64,000 bases of DNA from Sulfurimonas sp. GTDB lineage: Bacteria > Campylobacterota > Campylobacteria > Campylobacterales > Sulfurimonadaceae. The notes under the pieces are model-generated. The model was given only the letters and a program-made list of their open reading frames with translations, did no database searches and was not told the origin of the DNA. This document shows, one piece after another, positions 10,249-22,740 of the stretch; position 1 is the first letter of the stretch; the number at the start of each line of letters is the position of its first letter. Made by a program: the position numbers and the translations under genes. The stretch lies in contig NZ_CP093397.1 in NCBI RefSeq assembly GCF_029027585.1, positions 496,001-560,000 of the forward strand. Direction: 5' to 3'.

Positions 10249-11256
10249 TATTTAACTTCTTCTTCATATAACCTTTTAATCTCATCTGCATAATCTTTAA
10301 TAGCATCTTCCATTTCAAACTCTGGCTTATAACCAAGGGCTTCTTTTGTAGTAGATATATCTGCTTGTGTATGAAACTGATAACTACCAACAAAAGGATT
10401 TTTTTATATACTCACACTCTAAAGTTGTACCTAGTTCACGCTGTAAAATATCTACTATGTCTTGAAAACTTCTAGCTTTACCAGTTCCAATATTATAAAC
10501 ACCACTTTCTGTTGGATTCATTGCTTTTACATTTGCTTGTATAACATCTTCAATATATATAAAATCTCTTAGAATTTTATCGCTATCAACAAAAAGACGA
10601 GGATTTTTACCTGCTAATAACTGGTGTCCAAATTGTAAAACCATAGATGCTGTTGTGTTTTTAAAGTATTCTCCACTTCCGTAAACATTAAAATACCTAA
10701 GACCAACTATTGAAATTTCACTAGTCTTTATGTATTCTCTACTTATATTATCCATACTCAACTTAGAAAAACCATATACATTTTGCGGAGATTCTCTTCC
10801 AACTCTTTGAGGTGATTTTGCATTTCCATAAGTTGCAGCAGAAGATGCATAAATCATATTTGCACCATGTCTTAGAGCTATTTCTAGTAAATCTTTATAT
10901 GCATTTACATTTGTTTTTATCATTAAGTCTTGTTCTTGTGCTGTAGTATCTGAAATCGCTGCTTCATGAAAGATATAATCAAATTTATAGTTTATTTCTA
11001 AATCAAGAAGTAAATCTTTATCATTAATATCTCCACTTATTATTTCACCACGAAATCCAATAAGATTTTTAAAATGTCCAAAACTTTTTAGGTTTCCATT
11101 TGAAAGTGTTTCACCACTTCTAAATCTATCTAAAATTACTACTTTTGCAAAAGGATGATTATTTTGGAAGTAAAAGGCTAGGTTTGAACCTATAAATCCT
11201 GCTCCACCTGTTATTAAAATTGTTTTGCCTTTTAAATCATCTTCTATATATTTCAT
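10248..11256 (-). CDS. hldD: ADP-L-glycero-D-manno-heptose 6-epimerase (frame-interrupted)
   Basis: Converts ADP-D,D-heptose to ADP-L,D-heptose. It is an extended SDR enzyme: NAD loop TGGAGFIGSNLA, catalytic YGFSK, and the family's conserved RYFNVYGSGEYFK. The frame stops after YIKKSF near 10389. Shortening the seven-A run on this strand (about 10386-10395) by one restores YIKNPFVGSYQFHTQAD and continues to a TAA at 10248-10250, about 335 residues, normal for HldD. The loss of the last 45 residues in the raw reading is probably an artefact, since the rest of the heptose pathway is present and intact. Confidence 0.9.
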
Positions 11257-11367
11257 AATAAATCCTAGTATTTTTTATTTAATAATATCATACACTATAA
11301 TTCATTAACATGTATTTAAGACTCAAATCACTATAATTGGGACGAAAATTAATCTTAAGGAACATAA

Positions 11368-11655
11368 ATGAAAAAAATCGTAATCGCAACAATAGCAACA
11401 TTAGCACTAGCAACAGCTTCAATGGCAGCAGTAAATGCAAAAGCATGTACTTCTTGTCACGGTGCAGACTGGAGTAAAAAAGCTCTAGGTAAATCTAAAA
11501 ATGTTGCTGCTATGACTCATACTGAAATAGCAGATGCGTTAAAAGGTTACAAAGCTGGTACTTACGGTGGACCAATGAAAGGTCTTATGAAAGGTCAAGT
11601 TGCAAAATACTCTGATGCTGACTTAGACGCTTTCTCTGCAACTATCGGTAAATAA
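11368..11655 (+). CDS. Small periplasmic cytochrome c (c-553 type), copy 1
   Basis: The 95-residue protein has a signal peptide cleaved near ASMAA and one haem-binding CTSCH at about residues 27-31 of the precursor. A methionine near GGPMKGLMKG can serve as the sixth haem ligand. This fits soluble electron carriers of the c-553 group, which pass electrons to the cbb3 oxidase; ccoS and ccoI are nearby. AAGGA lies just before the ATG. A close paralogue follows at 11864, and both are followed by the same intergenic repeat, so a segment duplication is likely. Confidence 0.9.
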   Translation: MKKIVIATIATLALATASMAAVNAKACTSCHGADWSKKALGKSKNVAAMTHTEIADALKGYKAGTYGGPMKGLMKGQVAKYSDADLDAFSATIGK

Positions 11656-11658
11656 TTT

Positions 11659-11730
11659 CTGGCACTAAATGCCGACACCCCCGTCGCTTTTCGATGCCCC
11701 TTGAGGTAAAAGCGTAAGTGAGGTGCCACT
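11659..11730 (+). repeat. Dispersed intergenic repeat, copy 2 (long form)
   Basis: Begins three bases after the cytochrome stop with CTGGCACTAAATGCCGACAC. A second, longer hairpin follows (CGCTT pairs with AAGCG; outer CACC with GGTG), with an internal segment TCGATGCCCCTTGAGG that copies 1 and 4 lack. It is nearly identical to copy 3, which sits at the same place after the paralogous cytochrome. Confidence 0.8.
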
Positions 11731-11731
11731 A

Positions 11732-11760
11732 AATTGTCCTTTTTAGGGCGATTTATATTT
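11732..11760 (+). terminator. Possible terminator after cytochrome copy 1
   Basis: AATTGTCCT (11732-11740) pairs with AGGGCGATT (11745-11753) around a TTTT loop, with two G-U pairs, and is followed by TATATTTTT. It would end the cytochrome transcript after the repeat. The U tract is interrupted, so strength is uncertain. Confidence 0.4.
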
Positions 11761-11863
11761 TTAACTTATAACTAAACTTAATCATCACTTACATCAAAAT
11801 ACTTAACAAATTCTAAAGCACCTTATTACTATAATCACTTATCAAAATATTCAAGGAAATTAA

Positions 11864-12152
11864 ATGAAAAAAATATTAATCGCAACAGTAGCTACTTTAG
11901 CTCTTTCAACTGCTTCAATAGCAGCCGTAAATGGAGCGGCCTGTGCAGCTTGTCATGGTAAAAACTTTGAAAAAAAAAGCTTTAGGAAAGTCTAAAATTG
12001 TTGCAAATTTATCTCATGCAGTGATTGCAACTGCACTTAAAGGCTACAAAGCTGGTACTTTTGGTGGACCTATGAAAGCTGTAATGAAAGGTCAAGTAGC
12101 AAGATACTCTGACGCTGATTTAGAAGCTTTTGCACAAACTATTGGTAAGTAA
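11864..12152 (+). CDS. Small periplasmic cytochrome c, copy 2 (frame-interrupted)
   Basis: Paralogue of the gene at 11368, with the same length (95 residues once corrected), a signal peptide ending near SIAA, and haem site CAACH. A nine-A run at 11970-11978 shifts the frame; eight A give NFEKKALGKSKIV, which matches copy 1. AAGGA precedes the ATG. The homopolymer suggests sequencing error or phase variation rather than decay, because the rest of the gene is well conserved. It probably carries electrons in the periplasm like copy 1. Confidence 0.82.
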
Positions 12153-12155
12153 TTT

Positions 12156-12225
12156 CTGGCACTAAATGCCGACACTCCGTCGCTTCTCGATGCCCCTTGA
12201 GGGTAAAAGCGCAAGTGGAGTGACC
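12156..12225 (+). repeat. Dispersed intergenic repeat, copy 3 (long form)
   Basis: Directly follows the second cytochrome stop and is nearly identical to copy 2, including the internal TCGATGCCCCTTGAGGG segment. Pairing is ACTCC with GGAGT and CGCTT with AAGCG. It ends about 13 bp before the convergent ccoS stop. Confidence 0.8.
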
Positions 12226-12237
12226 TTTTATGGCAAT

Positions 12238-12453
12238 TTATTCTGGTCTATAATTCTTTTTTAATCTTTCTCTTTTTTCTTCTTGTTTTTTAGCATCATT
12301 TAACTCTTCTTCACCATCAAATTTTGTAGCATTTAAAAATTTTTTTTCATCATCAAACTGACCATTTTTTACAGCCCATAAAAATCCAAATAATGCAATT
12401 GCTCCTAAAAACAGAGAAACTCCTAGCATCATTGCTATTATCCAACTATCCAT
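12238..12453 (-). CDS. ccoS: cbb3-type cytochrome oxidase assembly protein CcoS
   Basis: The 71-residue protein has one N-terminal membrane helix (about residues 4-28) ending in the family's GFLWAVKNGQFDD, then a charged cytoplasmic tail. CcoS is needed for insertion of haem or copper cofactors into CcoN. It follows ccoI with a three-base gap, the standard ccoI-ccoS order. The structural ccoNOQP genes are not in the window. Confidence 0.92.
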   Translation of the reverse strand: MDSWIIAMMLGVSLFLGAIALFGFLWAVKNGQFDDEKKFLNATKFDGEEELNDAKKQEEKRERLKKNYRPE

Positions 12454-12456
12454 TTA

Positions 12457-14864
12457 TCAAACCTTTTTATATTTATATTTTATTCTCATAGAATTGCCTA
12501 CAACAAGCAGTGAGCTAACAGACATAGAAATAGCCGCAACTAAAGGAATAACGAAACCAGCCATAGCCAATGGGATTGTAATAGCATTATATGCTAAAGA
12601 TATAAATAAATTTTGTTTAATCAATCCAAAAGTTGTACGACTTATTCTAAAAGCATCATGAAGCGATTTTAGTGAATTATTTAATAAAACAACATCTCCT
12701 ATTTCTACTGCTATATCACTTCCGCTTCCCATCGCAATTCCTATGTCAGCTTTTGCTAAAGCTAATATATCATTTACTCCATCTCCAACCATTATAACTT
12801 TTTTATTATTTTTATGTAAGTCACTTATAATTTAGATTTTTCTTCTGGACTCTGTTCATATTTAAAATCACTAATCCCAACTTCTTTAGCAATTTTCTTA
12901 GCACTAAATTCATTATCACCTGTTAACATTATAGTTTTGATATTTATCTTCTTTAAACTTTCTACAAGTTCCAAAGCTTCTTCCTTTACCTTATCACTCA
13001 ACTCGTAAATTGCAACTATTTTTTTATCAACAGCATAGTAAAAAACTGTATTATCAGTACTAAAATTTATCTCAATATTATTTTGCTTTAATAATTTTAA
13101 ATTTCCACCTAATATTTGTATTTCTTTATACTTTGCTTTTATTCCTAATGAAGGAATTTGAGATAATTCATCAAAAATTATCTCTTGAATATTTTCGTCC
13201 TTTTCTTCTAAATACTTTGCTATACCAGATGCAACAGGATGTTTTGATAATTTACATAGAGAGTATAAAAGTGTTTTATCAAATTGCTCATACAGATGTA
13301 CATTAATTACTTCTGGCTTTCCTACTGTGATTGTTCCTGTTTTATCTAAAACTAAAGTATCAGCCTTTGCCATTATTTCTAATTGCGAAGCTTGTTTAAA
13401 CAATATCCCCTTTTTAGTTGCTATACTTAATCCAACAAGTGTAGCAACAGGAGTTGCCAAGGCTAAGGCACAAGGACATGCTATTACGATAACAGAAATT
13501 CCAACCATAAAAGAAAGTTCAAAGCCATTACCTAGATATAACCAAATAAAAAAAGTCATAAAAGAAAGAGCTAATATTGCAGAAGAAAAATGCTCAGAAA
13601 GCCTATTTGCCATTTGTTGAATTTTTGGTTTTGTATTTATAGCCTCTTCTAAAAGTGAAACAAGATTAGACAATGTAGAATGCTTAAAATCTTTTGTTGC
13701 AATAAAATGTATATCAGCATCTATACTCGTTGTTCCACTTGTTATTAAATCTCCAACTTTTTTTTCTACTGGCTTATTCTCTCCTGTTAAATTTGATTCA
13801 TCAAAGGAACCATGTCCTTTTATTATTTCACCATCCAATAAAATTTTTTCTCCAGATGCAATAACAATAACACTCCCTACCTTTACTTCTTCTAGCTTTG
13901 TGCTTATTATTTTATCATTAATGATTATGTTCACTTCACTTGGAATATGTTTACCAATAATATCAAGAGTATCTGCCACACTTTTTTTACTCAAAATTTC
14001 CAAGAACTTACCTATTAGAACAAAAGTAATTATCATACTTACAGAGTCAAAGTATGCTTCTCCATTTTGCATAATTGTAATATAAATAGAGTAAAGATAA
14101 GTAAAAAGTGCTCCCGTTGCTACTAACAAGTCCATATTTACAACTTTATTTTTTAGTCCGTAATATGCTCCTCTAAAAAATACCCAACCACTAAAAAATA
14201 ATACAGGCGTAGCTAAAATGCCCTCTGCAATATTTAGTATTGTTTTAATTTCTTGTGTTATACCTGTGAAATATCCTGCATACTGAGCAACAGCTATCCA
14301 CATAATATTCATAGATGCAAAAATTGCAACAGCCATTTTTAAATAGTATGATTTTCTTTCTTTGTTTGCATGAGCCTCTTGTATAGATGCGTCATAAGCA
14401 AAAGCATTATAACCAATGGAGCGAATCATATCTATAATTTGAGATAATTTCACAACATCATCAGCCCATACTATTTTTGCTTTATTGTTCGTAAAATTAA
14501 TATTTGCTTCTATAACTCCGTCCATTTTATGTAAAGCTTTTTCATTTAACCAAACACATGCTGAACAATGAATTCCTTCTATAATTAATGATACTGTATT
14601 AAAGCCATCACTATCAACTTTTACAAAAGAATCTCTAAAAATATCTGTATCAAAATTCGATGAATCATCATATTGAATAGAAGGTGGTGTTAGAACAATG
14701 TTACCACTTTTTTCATAAAAAGTTTCTAAGCCTTCATCATTTAAAAGATTAAATACTCCCTTGCAACCATTACAGCAAAAGAAATTATTTCCTTGTATTA
14801 TCATAATAGATTTATCAAATTTTAGATGACAATGACTACAAGCAATATTATTTGACAAGTTCAA
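12457..14864 (-). CDS. ccoI: Copper-translocating P-type ATPase CcoI/FixI (frame-interrupted)
   Basis: Supplies copper for cbb3 oxidase assembly. The order is a cysteine-rich N-terminus (CSHCH, CCNGCKGVF), an HMA domain with CSACVWLN, membrane helices, the CPCALALATP transport motif, the phosphorylation site DKTGTIT, and the hinge GDGVND. The first frame stops after SPEEKSKL near 12834. Restoring one A in AAATTATAAG joins it as SKLISDLHKNNKKVIMVGDG and yields about 802 residues, normal for CcoI. The ATG overlaps the upstream asparaginase-like gene by 17 bp. The split would separate the catalytic core from its hinge, so error is likelier than decay. Confidence 0.92.
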
Positions 14865-15333
14865 ATTTTCCTAAATTTGTATTTTTTGTTATTTTGTTAT
14901 GAAGTTCAATATTGCCATTCATGCAAATATAAATACCATTGCTGTGTATTGCTTTAGCAAAACCAATCGCCATACCAAGATTTAAACTTGATTCTATATT
15001 GTCAATCTCAAAAGGCTTCATTGCACCTGTTAAAATAATTTTTCTGTCATTAAATATTTCAGATAAAAATTCTGCACTCTTATTCATAGTATCTGTGCCA
15101 TGTATTATTATAAAAGTATCATCTTTTGACTGCATAATAATATTTGCCAACATTTTTCTGTCATTTATATCCATTTGTAAACTATCTTTAAAAATAATAC
15201 CTGCAATATCATACTTGAACTCAACATTTTGCAATATCTTATCAATAGCATTATTGTCCATTGGAACTTCTAATTCACCATTGATAAAATTATATCTTTT
15301 GTTAAGAGTACCACCACTATTTAAGATTAGCAT
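14848..15333 (-). CDS. Half-length L-asparaginase-like protein
   Basis: The 161 residues match only the N-terminal domain of type I/II asparaginases: NSGGTLNK with the nucleophile Thr, HGTDTM with the Thr-Asp pair, and TGAMKPF with the catalytic Lys. The C-terminal domain, about half of a normal enzyme, is absent and no open frame for it follows, because ccoI starts within the gene. GAGGAA sits eight bases before the ATG at 15333, which I prefer to one five codons upstream. It overlaps gmhB by 17 bp. Whether it hydrolyses asparagine is open. Confidence 0.78.
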   Translation of the reverse strand: MLILNSGGTLNKRYNFINGELEVPMDNNAIDKILQNVEFKYDIAGIIFKDSLQMDINDRKMLANIIMQSKDDTFIIIHGTDTMNKSAEFLSEIFNDRKIILTGAMKPFEIDNIESSLNLGMAIGFAKAIHSNGIYICMNGNIELHNKITKNTNLGKFELVK

Positions 15334-15841
15334 TATATATTTCCTCAAATTTATTAATTATTTTTGTTGCTTTTGAAACACTTATAGAAGAATATTCATC
15401 AAAAAGATAAGTAGTTAATAAACCAGCATTTAAACCAGCTTCAATATCCCTTTCTTTATCGCCAATCAAAATTGAATTTTTCAAGTCAATATCAAAATCA
15501 TTTTTTGCTTCTATAAGCATTCCAGATTTTGGCTTTCTACAATCACAAGTTCCAGATATATTTGGATGATGAGGGCAATAATAAACTTTTTTTATTTTTA
15601 TATCTTTTTTTAAAAATTCATCTATCATCCAAGAAGTCAATCTATTAAAATCATTTTTATCATAATATTCTCTAGCTATTCCGGATTGATTTGTTACAAC
15701 TATAATAATATAACCTAGATTTTGATAATACTTGCAAAGTTCAAAAATACCACATATAAATTCAAAATCTTCTATTTTATATAAATAATCTTTTTCAATA
15801 TTTATAACACCATCGCGGTCAAGAAAAAGAGCTTTATTCAT
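15317..15841 (-). CDS. gmhB: D-glycero-D-manno-heptose 1,7-bisphosphate 7-phosphatase
   Basis: A HAD-family phosphatase of 174 residues. The nucleophile motif is FLDRDGVIN, motif II VVTNQSG, and IGDKERDIEAG carries the metal Asp. The loop CPHHPNISGTCDCRKP supplies the cysteine and histidine zinc ligands specific for GmhB. It removes the 7-phosphate between the two HldE steps. It lies six bases after gmhA, in the same operon. Confidence 0.93.
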   Translation of the reverse strand: MNKALFLDRDGVINIEKDYLYKIEDFEFICGIFELCKYYQNLGYIIIVVTNQSGIAREYYDKNDFNRLTSWMIDEFLKKDIKIKKVYYCPHHPNISGTCDCRKPKSGMLIEAKNDFDIDLKNSILIGDKERDIEAGLNAGLLTTYLFDEYSSISVSKATKIINKFEEIYNANLK

Positions 15842-15847
15842 ATCTAC

Positions 15848-16435
15848 TCAACTAACGCCATCACCGAATATCTCTTTTTCAATAATATCACAGATTATAT
15901 GCCCTATTAATATATGAGATTCTTGAATACGAGGAGTAGAATCAGATGGAATAATTATTGAATAATCTGCCATCTTTGCCATCTCACCTCCATCTCTTCC
16001 AGTTAAAGCAACAGTAATTATATTTTTATCTTTAGCAACTTTAAAAGCATTAATGAGATTTAAAGAGTTACCAGAAGTTGAAATACCTATAAAAATATCC
16101 CCACTTTGTCCCATACCTTCTAATTGGCGAGAAAAAACTTTATCATAGCCATAATCATTGCCAATAGCAGTTAAACAAGAAGTATCTGTTGTTAGTGCTA
16201 GAGAAGGAAGTGAAGGTCTATCAAATCCATACCTACCAACCATTTCAGCCGCTATATGCTGTGCATCTGCAGCACTTCCACCATTACCAGCCAATATAGT
16301 TTTGTTAGAACCTTTATATAGTTCAACACACAGTTTTGAAACTTCTTCAATTTTATTTATTAATTCTTCGTTTTTATAAATAGCAAGCTTAGTTTCGTAA
16401 GATTTTTTAATTTGATTTTGAATATAATTTTTCAT
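15848..16435 (-). CDS. gmhA: Sedoheptulose 7-phosphate isomerase
   Basis: First step of ADP-heptose synthesis: sedoheptulose 7-phosphate to D-glycero-D-manno-heptose 7-phosphate. The SIS fold shows AGNGGSAADAQHIAAEM, STSGNS and TGRDGGEMA, with a late histidine in ESHILIGH. I place the start at the ATG at 16435 with AGGTG upstream; an in-frame ATG 36 codons earlier would add a hydrophobic extension unlike the family. A TATTAT-like -10 lies about 25 bases upstream. The gene follows the rRNA operon on the same strand with no clear terminator between. Confidence 0.93.
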   Translation of the reverse strand: MKNYIQNQIKKSYETKLAIYKNEELINKIEEVSKLCVELYKGSNKTILAGNGGSAADAQHIAAEMVGRYGFDRPSLPSLALTTDTSCLTAIGNDYGYDKVFSRQLEGMGQSGDIFIGISTSGNSLNLINAFKVAKDKNIITVALTGRDGGEMAKMADYSIIIPSDSTPRIQESHILIGHIICDIIEKEIFGDGVS

Positions 16436-16603
16436 AAGTACACCTAAAATAATATACAAAATAATACCATAATAATTACATAATAATGCGTCAGAATAAA
16501 TAAAAGAATTCAGGAAAAAGAGAATATAAGATTGATAAAGCAAATAAAAGAAAAAGTCAACGAAAGTAATTGTAAAGAATTGATTATATATAAGAAATGA
16601 TCA

Positions 16604-16722
16604 ACTAGGCAGCGACCTACATTCCCACAGATGCAATCTGCAGTATTATCAGCGATGAGAGGCTTAGCTTCTGGGTTCGGAATGGGACCAGGCGTTTCCC
16701 TCTCTCTATAGCCACCTAGACA
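16604..16722 (-). rRNA. rrf: 5S ribosomal RNA
   Basis: About 119 bases with the conserved core CGAACCCAGAAGCTAAG on this strand and complementary ends (TCTAGGTGGC with GCTGCCTAG). It is last in the operon, 335 bases beyond 23S. The ends are placed by the terminal stem. Confidence 0.93.
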
Positions 16723-16809
16723 ATCACATATAAAGATACCTAAGTATTTTTATATGTGACTGTATGAGTCAATATGAGTGAGTACTCATTAAATATTAAT
16801 TGCTAAAGT

Positions 16810-16857
16810 CTGGCTCTAAAAGCCGATACTCCCGTCGCTAAAGCGTAAGTGGGGTAC
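16810..16857 (+). repeat. Dispersed intergenic repeat, copy 4 (short form)
   Basis: CTGGCTCTAAAAGCCGATAC followed by a hairpin with CGCT/AGCG arms. It lies in the 23S-5S spacer (16723-17057), so on the rRNA transcript its complement is transcribed. First hairpin arms are GGCT/AGCC here against GGCA/TGCC in the other copies, again a paired change. The rest of this 335-base spacer shows only the 23S processing arm near its end. Confidence 0.78.
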
Positions 16858-17027
16858 AACATCATCTTAGTAGATAATCGGGGTCATTGGTTGAATATTT
16901 TATTGCAAAGCAATGAAATATTAAAGCTGTGACCTCTGTAAGGCTAAACAAACAGTTAAAACTGCCTATTAAGTTTACATCTTCAAAGAACTAAATAACT
17001 TCTGCGCTTTAGCGCTAATACACTAAA

Positions 17028-17041
17028 CAAGGTAGTGAACG
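17028..17041 (-). other. 23S rRNA processing stem (3' arm)
   Basis: CAAGGTAGTGAACG here is the exact reverse complement of CGTTCACTACCTTG at 20034-20047, on the other side of 23S. The two arms bracket the rRNA and would form the double-stranded RNase III substrate in the precursor. Confidence 0.75.
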
Positions 17042-17057
17042 AATTGTATTTCTAATT

Positions 17058-19975
<2,918 letters not shown>

Positions 19976-20112
19976 AATTAATATTAAAATGTTTGAATAA
20001 GATTTAACTCTTACTCTTTGTTATTCTAATTTGCGTTCACTACCTTGGTTAATGTATCATTTATATTCCCATTAAGAAATGCTTATGCCCTTGTGGTACA
20101 AGTTCCTTAATT

Positions 20113-20144
20113 TCGCTTGGACCGCTGTGGTCACTAAAGCTAAA
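20113..20144 (-). repeat. Spacer direct repeat A (boxA-like), between tRNA-Ile and 23S
   Basis: A 32-base segment (plus-strand start TCGCTTGGACCGCTGTGGTC) is repeated exactly at 20477-20508, so one copy precedes tRNA-Ile and one precedes 23S. Each contains a small GACC/GGTC hairpin and, on the transcribed strand, TAGCTTTAGTG, which recurs upstream of 16S. The placement resembles boxB/boxA antitermination sites; that reading is inference. Confidence 0.6.
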
Positions 20145-20305
20145 TATATATTCAACAAATAATCAAGTTAGTAATTTGTTTATTGTAGTTATTTAGTTTA
20201 TAATTAATAATTGACTTATCTTATAATTTAATATACGATTCGTTTCTTATTATTATATGTTGACTTTAACAATTATAATTTAATGAACTTTTTGGTTTAA
20301 AAAAC

Positions 20306-20340
20306 CAAATCCAAATACTTATTTTAAGTATTTGGATTTG
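20306..20340 (-). other. Strong hairpin with U tract in the rRNA spacer
   Basis: A perfect 16-bp stem with a three-base loop (arms AAATCCAAATACTTA and its complement) lies 15 bases after tRNA-Ile. On the transcribed strand it is followed by GGTTTTTT. It has the form of an intrinsic terminator inside the operon, or it may be a processing signal for tRNA release. Confidence 0.6.
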
Positions 20341-20354
20341 ATTTCTTACAAAAA

Positions 20355-20431
20355 TGGTGGGCCTACCAGGACTTGAACCTGGGACCTCACCCTTATCAGG
20401 GGTGCACTCTAACCAGCTGAGCTATAGGCCC
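20355..20431 (-). tRNA. tRNA-Ile (GAT)
   Basis: A 77-base cloverleaf with encoded CCA. The acceptor is GGGCCTA/TAGGCCC, the anticodon loop reads CTGATAA with GAT, and the T arm contains GGTTCAAGTCC. It is the only tRNA in the 16S-23S spacer; I looked for the usual tRNA-Ala partner in 19976-20695 and did not find it. Confidence 0.96.
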
Positions 20432-20476
20432 TAAAGTGTCTACTGATATTCCGACAAAGGAACTAGTCCCTTTCTC

Positions 20477-20508
20477 TCGCTTGGACCGCTGTGGTCACTA
20501 AAGCTAAA
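20477..20508 (-). repeat. Spacer direct repeat B, between 16S and tRNA-Ile
   Basis: Exact second copy of the 32-base segment at 20113-20144. The surrounding spacer is otherwise different, so the element itself seems to be what is conserved. It lies 46 bases upstream of the tRNA on the transcribed strand. Confidence 0.6.
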
Positions 20509-20695
20509 CTCTTTCGAGTTAGAGTATCAATTCATAATTCAAATGAATTCTGATCACTGAAAACTAAGCAAGTAAAGACTAATAATAACTAATATCTTCG
20601 ACAGAAAAGAATTTAGTTCTTTTCTGCATTGGCTTTTACGCCTTATGAGATTTTCTTTGTAAGATAAACAAATGAATGTTTACTCTTTACTCTAG

Positions 20696-22215
<1,520 letters not shown>

Positions 22216-22658
22216 TATCTGTTTCCTTGAAACGGAACAAGTCCCGTTTCAATTCCTTGCACTAAAGCTACAAACTAACAAGTAGTTTGAGAATTGATGT
22301 TTGGAGTTTAGAAACTTTTATCATGTAAAGTACTTATTGCTAAGTATTACTGATCTTTTGCCCAAGAATTAAAATTCATTGGCTTTGATTGTTTTATAGT
22401 CTAAACTAACTACTGCTTAAAGTATTAGTTACGACTTTTTGTATAGTATCTATTACTATTTGGGAACCAAACATAACCTAAGTTATATCTGGTAACTAAT
22501 AGAATAGACGGTTGTTGTTATATTAGTTATTTCTAAGTAACATTTCCAACTTAATAGTTATTATTAAGTCTATTACTTGCTTAGTTTTCAATGATCTCAA
22601 ACATCTCTGAACCTCTTATGGCTCTTGACTCCTAAACTTTAGGTGTCTGTGTTTGTGG
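22216..22658 (-). other. rRNA operon leader with 16S processing stem and boxA-like site
   Basis: The leader of about 440 bases contains no gene. The arm 22556-22596 is nearly complementary to 20552-20590 beyond the 16S 3' end, sharing CTTGCTTAGTTTTCA; together they form the 16S precursor stem. TAGCTTTAGTG (22260-22270, transcribed strand) repeats the spacer motif. A local hairpin pairs TAACTAATA with TATTAGTTA near 22493-22530. Confidence 0.65.
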
Positions 22659-22664
22659 ACGGGA

Positions 22665-22670
22665 ATTATA
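22665..22670 (-). promoter_or_regulatory. rRNA operon promoter, -10 element
   Basis: TATAAT on the minus strand inside CTTGTCTATAATTCCCGTCC, with a GC-rich start region downstream, about 450 bases before 16S. No good -35 hexamer is visible, which is common for housekeeping promoters in this phylum. Confidence 0.5.
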
Positions 22671-22740
22671 GACAAGTGTTGCTTAGTCTGTTCTTAATGT
22701 TTCGAAATTGTTTTGGGATTTGGAAAAAGTTAATTGAAAA

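Noticed and set aside
14848-15333. Toxin or immunity gene between gmhB and ccoI
   Set aside because: Asparaginase signature motifs are clear, so it is not an unknown small effector.
20113-20508. Direct repeats as a possible CRISPR remnant
   Set aside because: Only two copies, with a tRNA between them, inside an rRNA spacer; no cas genes in the window.
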